Source: Spirochaetales bacterium (GTDB taxonomy: Bacteria; Spirochaetota; Spirochaetia; DTKZ01). From it: DNA of 17,011 nt. Every line of letters begins with the position of its first letter. Positions within the stretch are counted from its first letter, which is position 1. Shown here one piece after another: positions 5,505 through 13,190 of the stretch. A model generated the notes under the pieces. That model searched no databases. It was not told the origin of the DNA and saw nothing but the letters and a program-made list of their open reading frames with translations. The stretch spans positions 1 to 17,011 of the forward strand of contig JAISQU010000273.1 of NCBI GenBank assembly GCA_031274005.1, in the 5' to 3' direction. Both the position numbers and the translations under genes were made by a program.

Positions 5505-6724
5505 GAGGGAACCCGCGCCCTGTACACGAGGCAGCGGCCGCTTAACGTATAGTTTTTTTCCGAGGCCGGAACAAAAACCGATTCGCCTTTGGCAAGCCTG
5601 CACGCGGCCGACCCCGACGTAAGGCGCGCCCCTCCGCCGCCGCAAAAAAGAATCTCCGGGCCGCCTGTTTCAATGACGGCCTGGGCGTTTGAGTCCCCGG
5701 CCTTTGGCCTCAATACCGACAGCGTAAACTCCTCCGCGCGGCGGGGATACTCTTCCTCTACAAAGCCCCCCCGAACTGTCCCGGCCGGGCGCAGAATTTC
5801 CGCCTTCGCCGCCGCGCAGCTTACAACCGCAAGAAGCTCCTGCACATCGATATGTTTCGGCGTAAGCCCCGCGCGCAGCACATTGTCGGAGTTTGCCATA
5901 AGCTCCACGCCCAGCCCTTCAAGGTACGCGTGTAATTCCCCCGGCCCCAGAAAGAGAGCCTCGCCGGGCGCAAGCTGTACCAGATTCAGGTAAAAAGGGG
6001 CAAGGCAGCCCGCATCCTCAGGATAAAAATCAGAAAGGCGCACAAACGCCCTGTACTCGGGCAGGTTCTCTCCCGCGGCGCAGGAACCGCTCTGCGCTTT
6101 CAGGGAGGCGATCCAGCTTTTGGCGGACCGGGCCGGAGCGGAAAGAAGATACCGGAGAAAGGTTTTTATGTTTTCACCGGCGTCCGCGCGCGTAAGCCCC
6201 CGGGCAAGCTCGCGCAATTCGGGGACAGGAAAACCGGAAAAAAAATGGGCAATCTCCTGCACCGGGCGCAGGCCGCGCAGGGCGCTGAAAGGCGTTACGG
6301 CGAGAATGATTTCCGGCTTGTGGTTCGCGTCTCTGTAGTTCCGTTCGGGCGAGTCCGCGGCAAGGCCCGCGCGGTTTTCCCTTTCAAAACCCGCGCGGGC
6401 CTGGTTCAGCGAAGGGTGGCACTGTATGGACAAGGGAGAAGCCGCCGCCAGAAGTTTGAACAAAAAAGGAAGCTGCGCTCCGAAGGCGTTCAGATTTTTC
6501 CCGCCAAGAAAGGCGGCGGGGCCGGCGGCGATAAGCTCATCAAGGGGCGCGGCTTTCCCGCGGGAAGAGGCGGGCCGCGCGAGCGAAGGCGCTTTAGGAT
6601 GCGCCCCCATCCAGAGTTCCGCCCAGGGCTCCTTTTCGGGATTTTCCCGTCCGAGAAAGTCCGGCATCAGTGACGCAGACCCCCATGCGTACTTTTGAAT
6701 TGTATTTTCAAGTTGATACAACAT
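5501..6724 (-). CDS. manA: Mannose-6-phosphate isomerase, class I
   Basis: The 407-residue product interconverts mannose 6-phosphate and fructose 6-phosphate with a zinc ion in the cytoplasm, linking mannose use or GDP-mannose supply to glycolysis. The family opening QKYAWGS is present, and the zinc ligands are recognisable as Q101 and H103 (SIQCHPS), E138 (NHKPEI) and H265 (GELHAYLEG); R284 in NVLRAGLTPKH is the conserved active-site arginine. Length is normal. It is first in a two-gene minus-strand operon with the UPF0178 gene. An extended -10 lies just upstream and leaves a leader of only about four bases, too short for a normal Shine-Dalgarno. Confidence 0.93.
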   Translation of the reverse strand: MLYQLENTIQKYAWGSASLMPDFLGRENPEKEPWAELWMGAHPKAPSLARPASSRGKAAPLDELIAAGPAAFLGGKNLNAFGAQLPFLFKLLAAASPLSIQCHPSLNQARAGFERENRAGLAADSPERNYRDANHKPEIILAVTPFSALRGLRPVQEIAHFFSGFPVPELRELARGLTRADAGENIKTFLRYLLSAPARSAKSWIASLKAQSGSCAAGENLPEYRAFVRLSDFYPEDAGCLAPFYLNLVQLAPGEALFLGPGELHAYLEGLGVELMANSDNVLRAGLTPKHIDVQELLAVVSCAAAKAEILRPAGTVRGGFVEEEYPRRAEEFTLSVLRPKAGDSNAQAVIETGGPEILFCGGGGARLTSGSAACRLAKGESVFVPASEKNYTLSGRCLVYRARVPS

Positions 6725-6734
6725 TCCGCTTTAG

Positions 6735-6743
6735 AGTATAACA
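6735..6743 (-). promoter_or_regulatory. Extended -10 promoter of manA
   Basis: The minus strand reads TGTTATACT, an extended -10 of form TGnTATACT. The hexamer ends ten bases before the ATG at 6724, so the predicted leader is about four bases. Confidence 0.45.
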
Positions 6744-6761
6744 CCAACGGCGTTCCGGTTC

Positions 6762-6782
6762 AAAAGGTTTTTATAAAAAACC
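6762..6782 (-). terminator. Possible intrinsic terminator after the def-fmt-PASTA operon
   Basis: Read on the minus strand, GGTTTTT and AAAAACC form a seven-base-pair stem with a TAT loop, followed by TTTT. It lies about 32 bases past the PASTA gene stop. The stem is A/T-rich and weak, and an alternative outer pairing CCGGTT / AACCGG (about 6755-6784) exists. The remaining bases of the 89-base gap hold the manA promoter. Confidence 0.35.
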
Positions 6783-6813
6783 GGGGAGTTCCAAATAGAA
6801 GTTTACAAAAACT

Positions 6814-7875
6814 TCAGTTCGCGATAACCGTATCGCGGTAGACTTCTTTGTTAAAAACCGAAAGGATGAGGGTCGAGCCGGCTTCTTCGGAGTACGGGAC
6901 AGACACGAGGCCGCCGGGATGCTTCATGGTAAAAATGACGCGCCGTTCTCCCGCCGGACTTTGGGCCTCAAGCTTCATGTCTATCCACACCGGATAGGCC
7001 GGCAGCGAGCACTGGAACATGCCGAAGACGAGCTTGCCCGATGTTTTCTCGGGCGCGGCGATGTGCAGTTCAAGGCGGGTATCCGGCCCCACATCCGTTC
7101 CCGGCGCGGGGGTCTGGCTCACAACAAAGCCCGGAGTCTGGCCCGGAGATCTTTCGCTCACCGAAAAAACAAAGGGCACGTTATTCCTGGCAAGAAGCGT
7201 TACCGCCTGCTGGAAAGTGATTCCCAGATAGCTGGCAAGTTTAACGGAGGGGGTCTCCGGCCCCCGGCTTACGATCAATACAAGGTCTGTCAGCCCCGTC
7301 AGAGGCGCGCCTCCTTCCGGTTTTTGTTCGAGGATAGTCTGCGCCGGAGCTTTGTTAAAAACGTAGGTTACCGGTTCCTGAATGCGCAAAAGGGGTTCAT
7401 ACGTGGCAAACAGGGTTTGCAGATGCGTGCGCACATCATTGAGATTTCGTCCCACGAAATTTTCCACCGTATTGACAATTGAACCCTGACTCACTATAAG
7501 CGTAACGCGCTTGCCCGCTTTGACCGAACTTCCCGCCGCGGGCCTTTGATCGATAACCTTTCCTTTCATCGAGGGGTCGGAGGAGTAGCGCACCTGCAGG
7601 TGAGGAACAAGGTTCTTTTCCTGCAAATCAATGATGGCCTCCACAATATCCATTTCGCGGATATTGGGAACCATTGTCTGCTCTTCGCCCTGAAGGGTCA
7701 GAAAAAAAGCGGAAAGGCCGGCAACGACAAGAAGGCCCACCGTCAGCGCGCCCACAAGAATAAGGATGCGCAGCCACCGGCTTTCCTCACTCTCACCGCC
7801 GCCGAATATGAAAACAAAAACGCCCTTCGCGGCAGTTGTGATCTTTGATGTAAATGAATCCCGGAAAAAACTCAC
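6814..7875 (-). CDS. Membrane-anchored PASTA-domain protein without a kinase domain
   Basis: The 353-residue product has a short cytoplasmic N-terminus, one transmembrane helix (about 35-60), and then three PASTA-like repeats at about 66-131, 135-205 and 209-274, each with the typical MVPNI/GxxxxxA start and closing VTLIVSQG or VLIVSRG strand. A C-terminal segment of about 80 residues, beginning after APEKTSG, is not recognised. PASTA domains bind muropeptides in kinases such as PknB and in penicillin-binding proteins; here the kinase is absent. The GTG start directly abuts the fmt stop (TAAGTG) and GGGAG stands eight bases upstream inside fmt. Co-transcription with def and fmt is likely; a cell-envelope role is an inference. 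Confidence 0.85.
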   Translation of the reverse strand: MSFFRDSFTSKITTAAKGVFVFIFGGGESEESRWLRILILVGALTVGLLVVAGLSAFFLTLQGEEQTMVPNIREMDIVEAIIDLQEKNLVPHLQVRYSSDPSMKGKVIDQRPAAGSSVKAGKRVTLIVSQGSIVNTVENFVGRNLNDVRTHLQTLFATYEPLLRIQEPVTYVFNKAPAQTILEQKPEGGAPLTGLTDLVLIVSRGPETPSVKLASYLGITFQQAVTLLARNNVPFVFSVSERSPGQTPGFVVSQTPAPGTDVGPDTRLELHIAAPEKTSGKLVFGMFQCSLPAYPVWIDMKLEAQSPAGERRVIFTMKHPGGLVSVPYSEEAGSTLILSVFNKEVYRDTVIAN

Positions 7876-8835
7876 TTAAATATCTCCCAAAACACTTCCC
7901 GTAAATTCCCGTACGCCATTCAGAAAGGAAGCAAAATCCATGGCTTTTTTTGACTGAAGCTGCAGTTCGCGAACCGCGAGAATCCCATCCCCCGTTTGTA
8001 TCAGAATTCCCTCCCGCGTGTCTACTCCCAGAACTTTGCCGGGGCATCCGCCGTCCGCGTCCTTGTTGTTTGAATCCGCGGCCCCCGCCGACAGCGTCCC
8101 GGCGGCTATAATCCGCAAAGACAGGCCCTGAAAGCCTGTCCACGCGCCGGGCCAGGGGTCAAAGGCGCGGGTCATCCTTTCTATATGGGCCGCGCTGCTT
8201 TTCCAGTCGATCTTCCCCTGCGCCCTGTCCAGAAGGCCGCAGTATGTTACGCCCGCGGGGTCCTGGGCCACGCGGTTTTCTTTTCCGGCCGCGATAAGGT
8301 CCAAAGCCTGAACAAGAAGAACCGCGCCCCTTTGCGCCGCGCTGCGCGTCAGGCTTTCCGCCGTTTCCTTCCCCGTCAGGGACAGCCTTTCCTGCAGTAT
8401 GATGTCCCCCGCGTCCATCTCCAAAGCCAGACTCTGAATGGTAATGCCCGTTTCGCTGTCTCCGTTCAGAATGGCGGCGTTAATGGGGGACGGCCCCCTG
8501 TAGCGCGGCAGAAGCGACGGATGCAGATTGATCCCCCCCCGCGGAAAACATTCAAGAAAGCGGGGGCCGAAAATTTTGCCGTAGGCAACCGACACAAGAA
8601 GCTCCGGTTTTAGCCCGCGCGCCGCGTCGCGAAAGGCCGCGTCCAGTTTTTCCGGCTGCAGGGCGGGCAGCCCCAGCTCCAGCGCGGCGGCCTTTACCGG
8701 CGAAACATGCAGTCCGCGCCCCCTTCCCGCCGCCCTGTCGGGATTTGTCAGAACAGCCGCAACAGTATGCGAAGCCGCGGCGGCGCGCAGCGAAACCGCG
8801 GCAATCTCCGGGGTTCCGGCAAAAAGAATCCTCAC
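7876..8835 (-). CDS. fmt: Methionyl-tRNA formyltransferase
   Basis: The 319-residue product formylates initiator Met-tRNA using 10-formyl-tetrahydrofolate. It starts MRILFAGTPE, has the tRNA-acceptor-binding loop NPDRAAGRG (31-39), the catalytic Asn-His pair in NLHPSLLPRYRG (N103, H105) and D141 in EMDAGDI, followed by the C-terminal tRNA-binding domain. The start codon is GTG at 8835, preceded by GAGGAAGG five bases upstream. It lies 15 bases after def, the usual partner that removes the formyl group, and directly before the PASTA gene. It is complete with all key residues. Confidence 0.96.
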   Translation of the reverse strand: MRILFAGTPEIAAVSLRAAAASHTVAAVLTNPDRAAGRGRGLHVSPVKAAALELGLPALQPEKLDAAFRDAARGLKPELLVSVAYGKIFGPRFLECFPRGGINLHPSLLPRYRGPSPINAAILNGDSETGITIQSLALEMDAGDIILQERLSLTGKETAESLTRSAAQRGAVLLVQALDLIAAGKENRVAQDPAGVTYCGLLDRAQGKIDWKSSAAHIERMTRAFDPWPGAWTGFQGLSLRIIAAGTLSAGAADSNNKDADGGCPGKVLGVDTREGILIQTGDGILAVRELQLQSKKAMDFASFLNGVREFTGSVLGDI

Positions 8836-8850
8836 GGGTTACCTTCCTCA

Positions 8851-9336
8851 TCACGCGCGGAATTTTTCTTCCCACACTTTCAGGATACGCTTGCGTTTGA
8901 GCTCTGAAAGGTGATCGATAAACATAACGCCGCGCAGGTGGTCAAGCTCATGCTGTATGACCCGCGCCAGAAGATCTTCCGCGTCAAAGGTAAAGGCTTT
9001 GCCCTTTTCGTTCCAGGCGTGAACGCGGACAGCCGCAGGCCGCACAACATCGGCGTAAATACCCGGCAGGCTCATACAGCCTTCTTCGTACTTTACCGTT
9101 TCTTCGGACTGCTCAACAATACGGGGGTTAAAAAAGACGCGGGGAATGTCGTCGGGTATCTGCACGACAAAAAGCCTTTTCAGGATTCCCACCTGGGGCG
9201 CCGCAAGCCCTATGCCCTTTCCCGCGATCATGGTTTCCAGCATATCATGGGCCAGGTTCACGGCCGCTTCATCGATAACCCGCACAGGCGCAGCCTCACC
9301 GCGCAGAACCTCGTTGCCGTAGATAACTATTTCCAT
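8851..9336 (-). CDS. def: Peptide deformylase
   Basis: The 161-residue product removes the N-formyl group from nascent proteins with a metal ion. All three motifs are intact: GIGLAAPQ (41-48), EGCMSL (85-90, with C87 as metal ligand) and QHELDH (128-133, H129 and H133 as ligands and E130 as catalyst). The length is normal. No Shine-Dalgarno precedes the ATG at 9336; instead a -10-like TATTTT ends exactly six bases before it, suggesting a leaderless transcript. It heads the def-fmt-PASTA operon and is divergent from the whiG operon. Confidence 0.96.
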   Translation of the reverse strand: MEIVIYGNEVLRGEAAPVRVIDEAAVNLAHDMLETMIAGKGIGLAAPQVGILKRLFVVQIPDDIPRVFFNPRIVEQSEETVKYEEGCMSLPGIYADVVRPAAVRVHAWNEKGKAFTFDAEDLLARVIQHELDHLRGVMFIDHLSELKRKRILKVWEEKFRA

Positions 9337-9342
9337 GCACTA

Positions 9343-9371
9343 AAAATACCGGAATACACAAGGGAAAACAA
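9343..9371 (-). promoter_or_regulatory. Promoter of the def operon, positioned for a leaderless mRNA
   Basis: On the minus strand TTGTTT (9366-9371) and TATTTT (9343-9348) are separated by 17 bases. Six bases lie between the -10 box and the ATG, so +1 would be the A of the start codon. Both boxes are imperfect (3/6 and 4/6 matches to consensus). Confidence 0.4.
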
Positions 9372-9386
9372 GGCCGCGCCGGGGCA

Positions 9387-9415
9387 TTCTGCAAAGGGGT
9401 GCACCCTTCTGCAAA
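9387..9415 (+). promoter_or_regulatory. Operator-like phased direct repeat around a palindrome
   Basis: TTCTGCAAA occurs at 9387-9395 and again at 9407-9415, exactly 20 bases apart (two helical turns), and the palindrome GGGTGCACCC (9397-9406) lies between. The unit ends eight bases before the -35 of the whiG operon and 16 bases beyond the -35 of def. A dimeric regulator binding here could control both directions. No regulator is identified. Confidence 0.4.
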
Positions 9416-9422
9416 TTGGCCC

Positions 9423-9451
9423 TTGACGTAAAACCGTGTTTTCCGTAATCT
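9423..9451 (+). promoter_or_regulatory. Candidate promoter of the whiG operon
   Basis: TTGACG (9423-9428) and TAATCT (9446-9451) have a 17-base spacer; an alternative -10, TTATAG, follows at once. The gene at 9468 has GGGAGGG (9459-9465) just before its ATG. The pattern is sigma-70-like and not the TAAA / GCCGATAA form of sigma-28. Confidence 0.5.
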
Positions 9452-9467
9452 TATAGATGGGAGGGCT

Positions 9468-10106
9468 ATGACGAACAACTGGAAAATCAGTGTTTTCTTT
9501 GCGGGACTCGCGTTTTGTATTTCTTTGTTGTTCGGGCTCATAGGCGGAGTTGGCTTTGGTACGCTGATCCTGCGGGCTTTTCTGGGCGCTCTTGCTTTCG
9601 GCGGATTGGGATTCGCGGCGGATGTTTTTCTGCGCCGCTTCCTTCCTGAGCTGTTCACGGCCGGCGAGGAAAACGGGGAAGGCGTTGATATAACGGTACC
9701 GGAAGTTAATCCTCATGATCGCTCCGGCGATGAGGAGTTTGCCGCTGAGGCCGGTATTTCCGAAGCGGCGGGCGGGCAGCAGCAGGAAGATTCGGATGAT
9801 CTGGTTGAGGAAATCGAAGAGCTTCCTCATTCCGAGGCCGATACGGCGCCCGCAGCCGCCGCGCAGGAAGTGAAAACCGGGGAGAAAGATCCTCTTCCCC
9901 AGGAAGACGCGGGGGACCTGGATGTTCTTCCTGATGTAGGCGAACTGGACGCCGGTTTCGCCGCGGCGGAAAACGAGGAGGACAGCGGAATTTTTTCGAA
10001 ACCCTCCGGCGGGAGCGGAAAAGCTGCCGCGATAACAGATGACCAGAATCCTGCGCTGCTTGCAAAGGCCCTGCAGACAGTGCTCAAACGCGATACTGAG
10101 GGGTAA
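9468..10106 (+). CDS. Two-helix membrane protein with a long acidic tail
   Basis: The 212-residue product has two hydrophobic, glycine-rich helices at about 6-28 and 30-55, followed by a low-complexity tail rich in Glu, Asp, Ala and Gly (about 65-190). The C-terminus ends with a short predicted helix, ALLAKALQTVLKRD. No enzymatic motif is seen. I recall small hypothetical proteins of this type upstream of whiG in treponemes, but cannot name a family. The two helices with a small loop suggest both termini are on the same side, most likely cytoplasmic. It has a strong Shine-Dalgarno (GGGAGGG), is first in the whiG operon, and ends four bases before the whiG start. Function unknown; a membrane adaptor for the motility region is one possibility. 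Confidence 0.75.
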   Translation: MTNNWKISVFFAGLAFCISLLFGLIGGVGFGTLILRAFLGALAFGGLGFAADVFLRRFLPELFTAGEENGEGVDITVPEVNPHDRSGDEEFAAEAGISEAAGGQQQEDSDDLVEEIEELPHSEADTAPAAAAQEVKTGEKDPLPQEDAGDLDVLPDVGELDAGFAAAENEEDSGIFSKPSGGSGKAAAITDDQNPALLAKALQTVLKRDTEG

Positions 10107-10110
10107 TATC

Positions 10111-10899
10111 GTGGGGGATAGCCTTATCGAAGAAAAAAACGAAGATGAATTGTGGCGCAAGTTCAAAAAAACAAAAGACTCCGCAATTCGTGACGCTTTT
10201 GTCAAACAATACGCTCCTCTTGTCAAATATGTGGCGGGGAAAATTGCGGTCAGCATGCCGCACAATGTGGAGTTTGACGACCTTGTGGGTTTTGGTGTTT
10301 TCGGCTTGTTTGACGCCATAAACAAATTTGATCCCGACAAGCATGTCAAGTTCAAGACATACGCGGTAACCCGCATAAGAGGCGCTATTTTTGATGAGCT
10401 TCGTTCCATTGATTGGGTTCCCCGGTCCGTGCGGCAGAAAAGCCGTGAGGTCGAGGATACTCTGCGGCATCTTGAATCATCTTTGGGCCGCTCCGCCAGC
10501 GACAAGGAGCTTGCCGGCGCCATGGGAGTTTCGGTCAAGGAATTCGAGAAAACGATGCTGAGAATTTCCAGTACATCTATTCTTTCGCTCAACGATATTT
10601 GGTACACCGGCGAGGATAACGACAAGGTTTCCATAGGCGACAGCATAGAGTCGCCGCGCAGCATGAATCCCGAATCAATTGTCGAAAAAGAAGAAATTAA
10701 ACAGGTTATTATCCGTACCATTGACGAGCTGCCGGATAAAGAAAAAAAGGTTCTTGTTTTGTACTATTACGAAGACCTCACCCTTAAGGAAATCGGAAAA
10801 GTTCTTGAAGTTACCGAATCGCGGGTGTCACAGCTTCATACCAAGGCGATTATGCGCCTGAGGGCAAAACTGACGAACATTAAAAAGGGTATTATGTAA
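10111..10899 (+). CDS. whiG: Flagellar RNA polymerase sigma factor (WhiG/FliA, sigma-28 family)
   Basis: The 262-residue product directs RNA polymerase to late flagellar and motility promoters. Region 2 spans about 25-100 with FDDLVGFGVFGLFDAI and KFKTYAVTRIRGAIFDELR (-10 recognition), region 3 about 105-165, and region 4 about 205-255 with the helix-turn-helix LTLKEIGKVLEVTESRVSQL for -35 contact. The IDWVPRSVR motif is typical of the sigma-28 group. I chose the GTG at 10111 because GAGGGG lies seven bases upstream and it follows the previous stop by four bases; the ATG at 10039 would overlap the upstream gene by 68 bases and add a non-conserved extension. A FlgM anti-sigma factor is not in the window. 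The next gene, FapA, starts three bases after its stop. Confidence 0.94.
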   Translation: MGDSLIEEKNEDELWRKFKKTKDSAIRDAFVKQYAPLVKYVAGKIAVSMPHNVEFDDLVGFGVFGLFDAINKFDPDKHVKFKTYAVTRIRGAIFDELRSIDWVPRSVRQKSREVEDTLRHLESSLGRSASDKELAGAMGVSVKEFEKTMLRISSTSILSLNDIWYTGEDNDKVSIGDSIESPRSMNPESIVEKEEIKQVIIRTIDELPDKEKKVLVLYYYEDLTLKEIGKVLEVTESRVSQLHTKAIMRLRAKLTNIKKGIM

Positions 10900-10902
10900 A
10901 TT

Positions 10903-12837
10903 ATGATAACTCTTGACCAGATTCAGAGTTTTATGAAGGTTCGGTGCGAAGAGGACAAGAGCCTCAAAAGGGTCAGGGCCTCCGGAGATACCCTTGAGGA
11001 GGCTCTGCAGCAGGCTGCCATAGAGCTGGGTCTGGCTCTCCGGAAGATCGAGTATGAAATTGTGGAACGCGGCGCCAAAGGTACTTTTGGATTCAAACGG
11101 AAACCCTGGGTGCTTGAGGCCTATAAATCGACGAAGCCGGATAAAAAAGACGAGTTCGCCCCGGATGATATGGCCCCCGATGAAATGGAAGAGATTTCAA
11201 AGGACCGCGACGGAAGGGCCTGTGTGCGGCGGACAAGCGACGGCGTTTTCCTGAAAGTGTCCCCGCCTGTGGGCAAAGGACGAAAGGTTACCGAAAGGGA
11301 CGCCCTGGACAAAATTGCGCTGCGCCACCGCGATTCATTTGATTCCGCGCTTGTGGCGAAAATCGTTAAACTGGCGGACGATGAGTATGTGAAAATCGCC
11401 GATTACGATTACAACCCCGGCAATGATCCGGTGATGACCGTAGATATTACCGATAACGAAATGAAGGCTTTTTTTGTTATGCATCCGCCCGGGCCGGGGG
11501 GCGCGGATCCTGACTTTGCGGCGATGGTGGGCTTTCTGCAGGCCAACAGGGTTGTGGACGGCATTCTTGAAGAGGCTGTGCGCGACATGGAGGAGGAGCC
11601 TGAGTACGGCGTGGCAAAGCTCGTCGCGGAAGGTTCGCGGCCCCGTAACGGAAAAGACGCAAGCGTTCAGTTCTCTTTTGCCACGGATAACTCCCAAATC
11701 AATCTGCGCGAGAAAAACGGCAGGGTTGATTTCAAAGAACTGAATCTTATCCAGAACGTTGTGGAGGGTCAGATCCTTGCGCGCAAGATTCCCGCGGAGT
11801 TCGGAGAAAGCGGCCGCACGGTAACAGGCAAGATGCTTCCCGCACGGGACGGCGCGGATACCCGCATTGAGATAGGCAAAAATGTACATCTTTCGGATGA
11901 CGGCTCATCGGCCATAGCGGATATTAACGGGCAGGTCGTTATCACGGGCGGGAAGCTCAATGTGGAACCTGTTTTTACCGTTCAGGGGGATGTTAACCTG
12001 AAGACCGGCAACATTCTTTTTCTGGGTACGGTCATGGTCAAGGGCAGTGTGGACGACGGTTTCTCCGTCAAGGCGGCGGGGAACATCGAGATTATGGGTA
12101 CCGTGGGAAAGTGTACCCTTGACGCGGAAGGGGATATCATCGTTCATCAGGGCATTGCCGGAAAGTCTTCGGGCAAAATCATATCGGGAAAGTCGGTGTG
12201 GGCGAAGTTCATAGAAAACGCGGATGTGGAGGCGGGAGACCTCGTTGTGGTTTCAGACGGAATCATCAACTCCCACATTATCGCCAACAGAAAAATTATC
12301 TGCAAGGGAAAGCGGGCCAGTATAGTGGGCGGGCACTGCATGGCGGCTGAAGAAATTGACGCAAAGGCCCTGGGGTCCATTGCCGGCGGCGAGACAATTC
12401 TTGAGGTAGGCTATGACCCCAAGAGCAAGGAAAACCTGGACAAGCTGAGCGCCCGCTTTCAGGAACTGGACAAACAGCTTGAGGATGTCAACCTGAACCT
12501 GGGCACTCTGGAGGCTCTGAAAAAGAAAACGAAACTTCCCGATGACAAACAGCAGTATTACACGGAACTGCTCACGCGCAAAGAAGACCTTAGCGCTCAG
12601 GTTAAGGAAGTTAACAAACAAATAGATGGAATCAAGGAATATCTGGGGCAGTTAACATACAGCGGCAAGGTAAGCTCCTCCGGTACGGTTTTCCCCGGAG
12701 TGCGCATTATTATCAAGGACGCTCAGCCCCTGGATGTGCGTAACGAGTTCAAAAACATTACTTTCATCGCGGAGAACAAGCTGGTCAAGCCGACAAAGTA
12801 CGAAGAATCCGCGGAGGACGTTACAAGGAAGGTTTAA
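10903..12837 (+). CDS. FapA/DUF342 protein with an N-terminal Jag_N domain
   Basis: The 644-residue product starts with a Jag_N-like domain (about 22-73; LEEALQQAAIELG and KGTFGFKRKPW), as in the RNA-binding protein Jag/KhpB. A linker leads to a FapA region (about 100-490) with many short beta repeats such as GNIEIMGTV and GDIIVHQGIAG, expected to form a right-handed beta-helix. A coiled coil follows (about 507-585, KENLDKLSARFQELDKQ onward) and a final beta segment closes the protein. FapA proteins are cytoplasmic and of poorly known function, often in flagellar or polar gene sets of spirochaetes, Vibrio and Clostridium. It is translated from an ATG with a weak upstream AAGGGT. Co-transcription with whiG argues for a motility or polar-organising role. 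Confidence 0.88.
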   Translation: MITLDQIQSFMKVRCEEDKSLKRVRASGDTLEEALQQAAIELGLALRKIEYEIVERGAKGTFGFKRKPWVLEAYKSTKPDKKDEFAPDDMAPDEMEEISKDRDGRACVRRTSDGVFLKVSPPVGKGRKVTERDALDKIALRHRDSFDSALVAKIVKLADDEYVKIADYDYNPGNDPVMTVDITDNEMKAFFVMHPPGPGGADPDFAAMVGFLQANRVVDGILEEAVRDMEEEPEYGVAKLVAEGSRPRNGKDASVQFSFATDNSQINLREKNGRVDFKELNLIQNVVEGQILARKIPAEFGESGRTVTGKMLPARDGADTRIEIGKNVHLSDDGSSAIADINGQVVITGGKLNVEPVFTVQGDVNLKTGNILFLGTVMVKGSVDDGFSVKAAGNIEIMGTVGKCTLDAEGDIIVHQGIAGKSSGKIISGKSVWAKFIENADVEAGDLVVVSDGIINSHIIANRKIICKGKRASIVGGHCMAAEEIDAKALGSIAGGETILEVGYDPKSKENLDKLSARFQELDKQLEDVNLNLGTLEALKKKTKLPDDKQQYYTELLTRKEDLSAQVKEVNKQIDGIKEYLGQLTYSGKVSSSGTVFPGVRIIIKDAQPLDVRNEFKNITFIAENKLVKPTKYEESAEDVTRKV

Positions 12838-13169
12838 TGGCCATTCAACCCATTGATATGCAGGTGCTTTTTTCCCGGCTGAATCAGCTGGGTAAGGAAC
12901 AGGCTGAACAGAGGGACGGCCAGCTTCATACGCAGCTTGTACAGGGCGCCGAACTTGTAAAACGCGCGGAACAGCAGGAACATTCAGTAACAGGCGCCCG
13001 CGAGACCGAAGGCGAGGATGTGCGGCATGTGAAGGACGAGAACCGCCGTCAGCAGCAGGGAAAAAAATCCGACGCAGGCAAAAAGCGCGGAGAAGACAAA
13101 GAAGAGACGCCCCGGCAGGAAGTTCTTACAGAAGCGTATTTGGGCAAGAAAATCGATATATCAGGATAA
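12837..13169 (+). CDS. Small hydrophilic protein of the whiG operon
   Basis: The 110-residue product is highly charged and has no membrane segment. It begins MAIQPIDMQVLFSRLNQLGKE, likely amphipathic helix, and continues with a Gln/Glu/Lys-rich middle (about 40-95, predicted disordered or coiled). The C-terminus ends GKKIDISG. Its ATG shares one base with the fapA stop (TAATG), implying translational coupling. I recall equivalents downstream of DUF342 genes in spirochaetes, with the N-terminal PIDxQ and the C-terminal IDI motifs conserved, but the function is unknown. It could bridge FapA and the membrane protein encoded next. Confidence 0.75.
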   Translation: MAIQPIDMQVLFSRLNQLGKEQAEQRDGQLHTQLVQGAELVKRAEQQEHSVTGARETEGEDVRHVKDENRRQQQGKKSDAGKKRGEDKEETPRQEVLTEAYLGKKIDISG

Positions 13170-13190
13170 AAGTATAACAGGATAAATATT

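Noticed and set aside
5505..5645. Longer start for the UPF0178 gene at 5645
   Set aside because: The added residues are manA sequence in another frame; the family begins at the GTG 5504 with VTVWIDADSCP.
9838..9848. GGCCGATACGG as a sigma-28 -10 element
   Set aside because: It lies inside the acidic tail coding region with no TAAA-like -35 at about 15 bases; chance match.
10039..10110. Upstream ATG for the sigma factor (adds 24 residues)
   Set aside because: The extension overlaps the previous gene out of frame and has no family similarity; GTG 10111 has a good Shine-Dalgarno and the expected spacing.
9327..10721. A 464-residue antisense open frame opposite the acidic protein and sigma factor
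   Set aside because: Low-complexity and Ser/Arg-rich, no motif, and the opposite strand codes for recognisable proteins. It is a GC-rich shadow.
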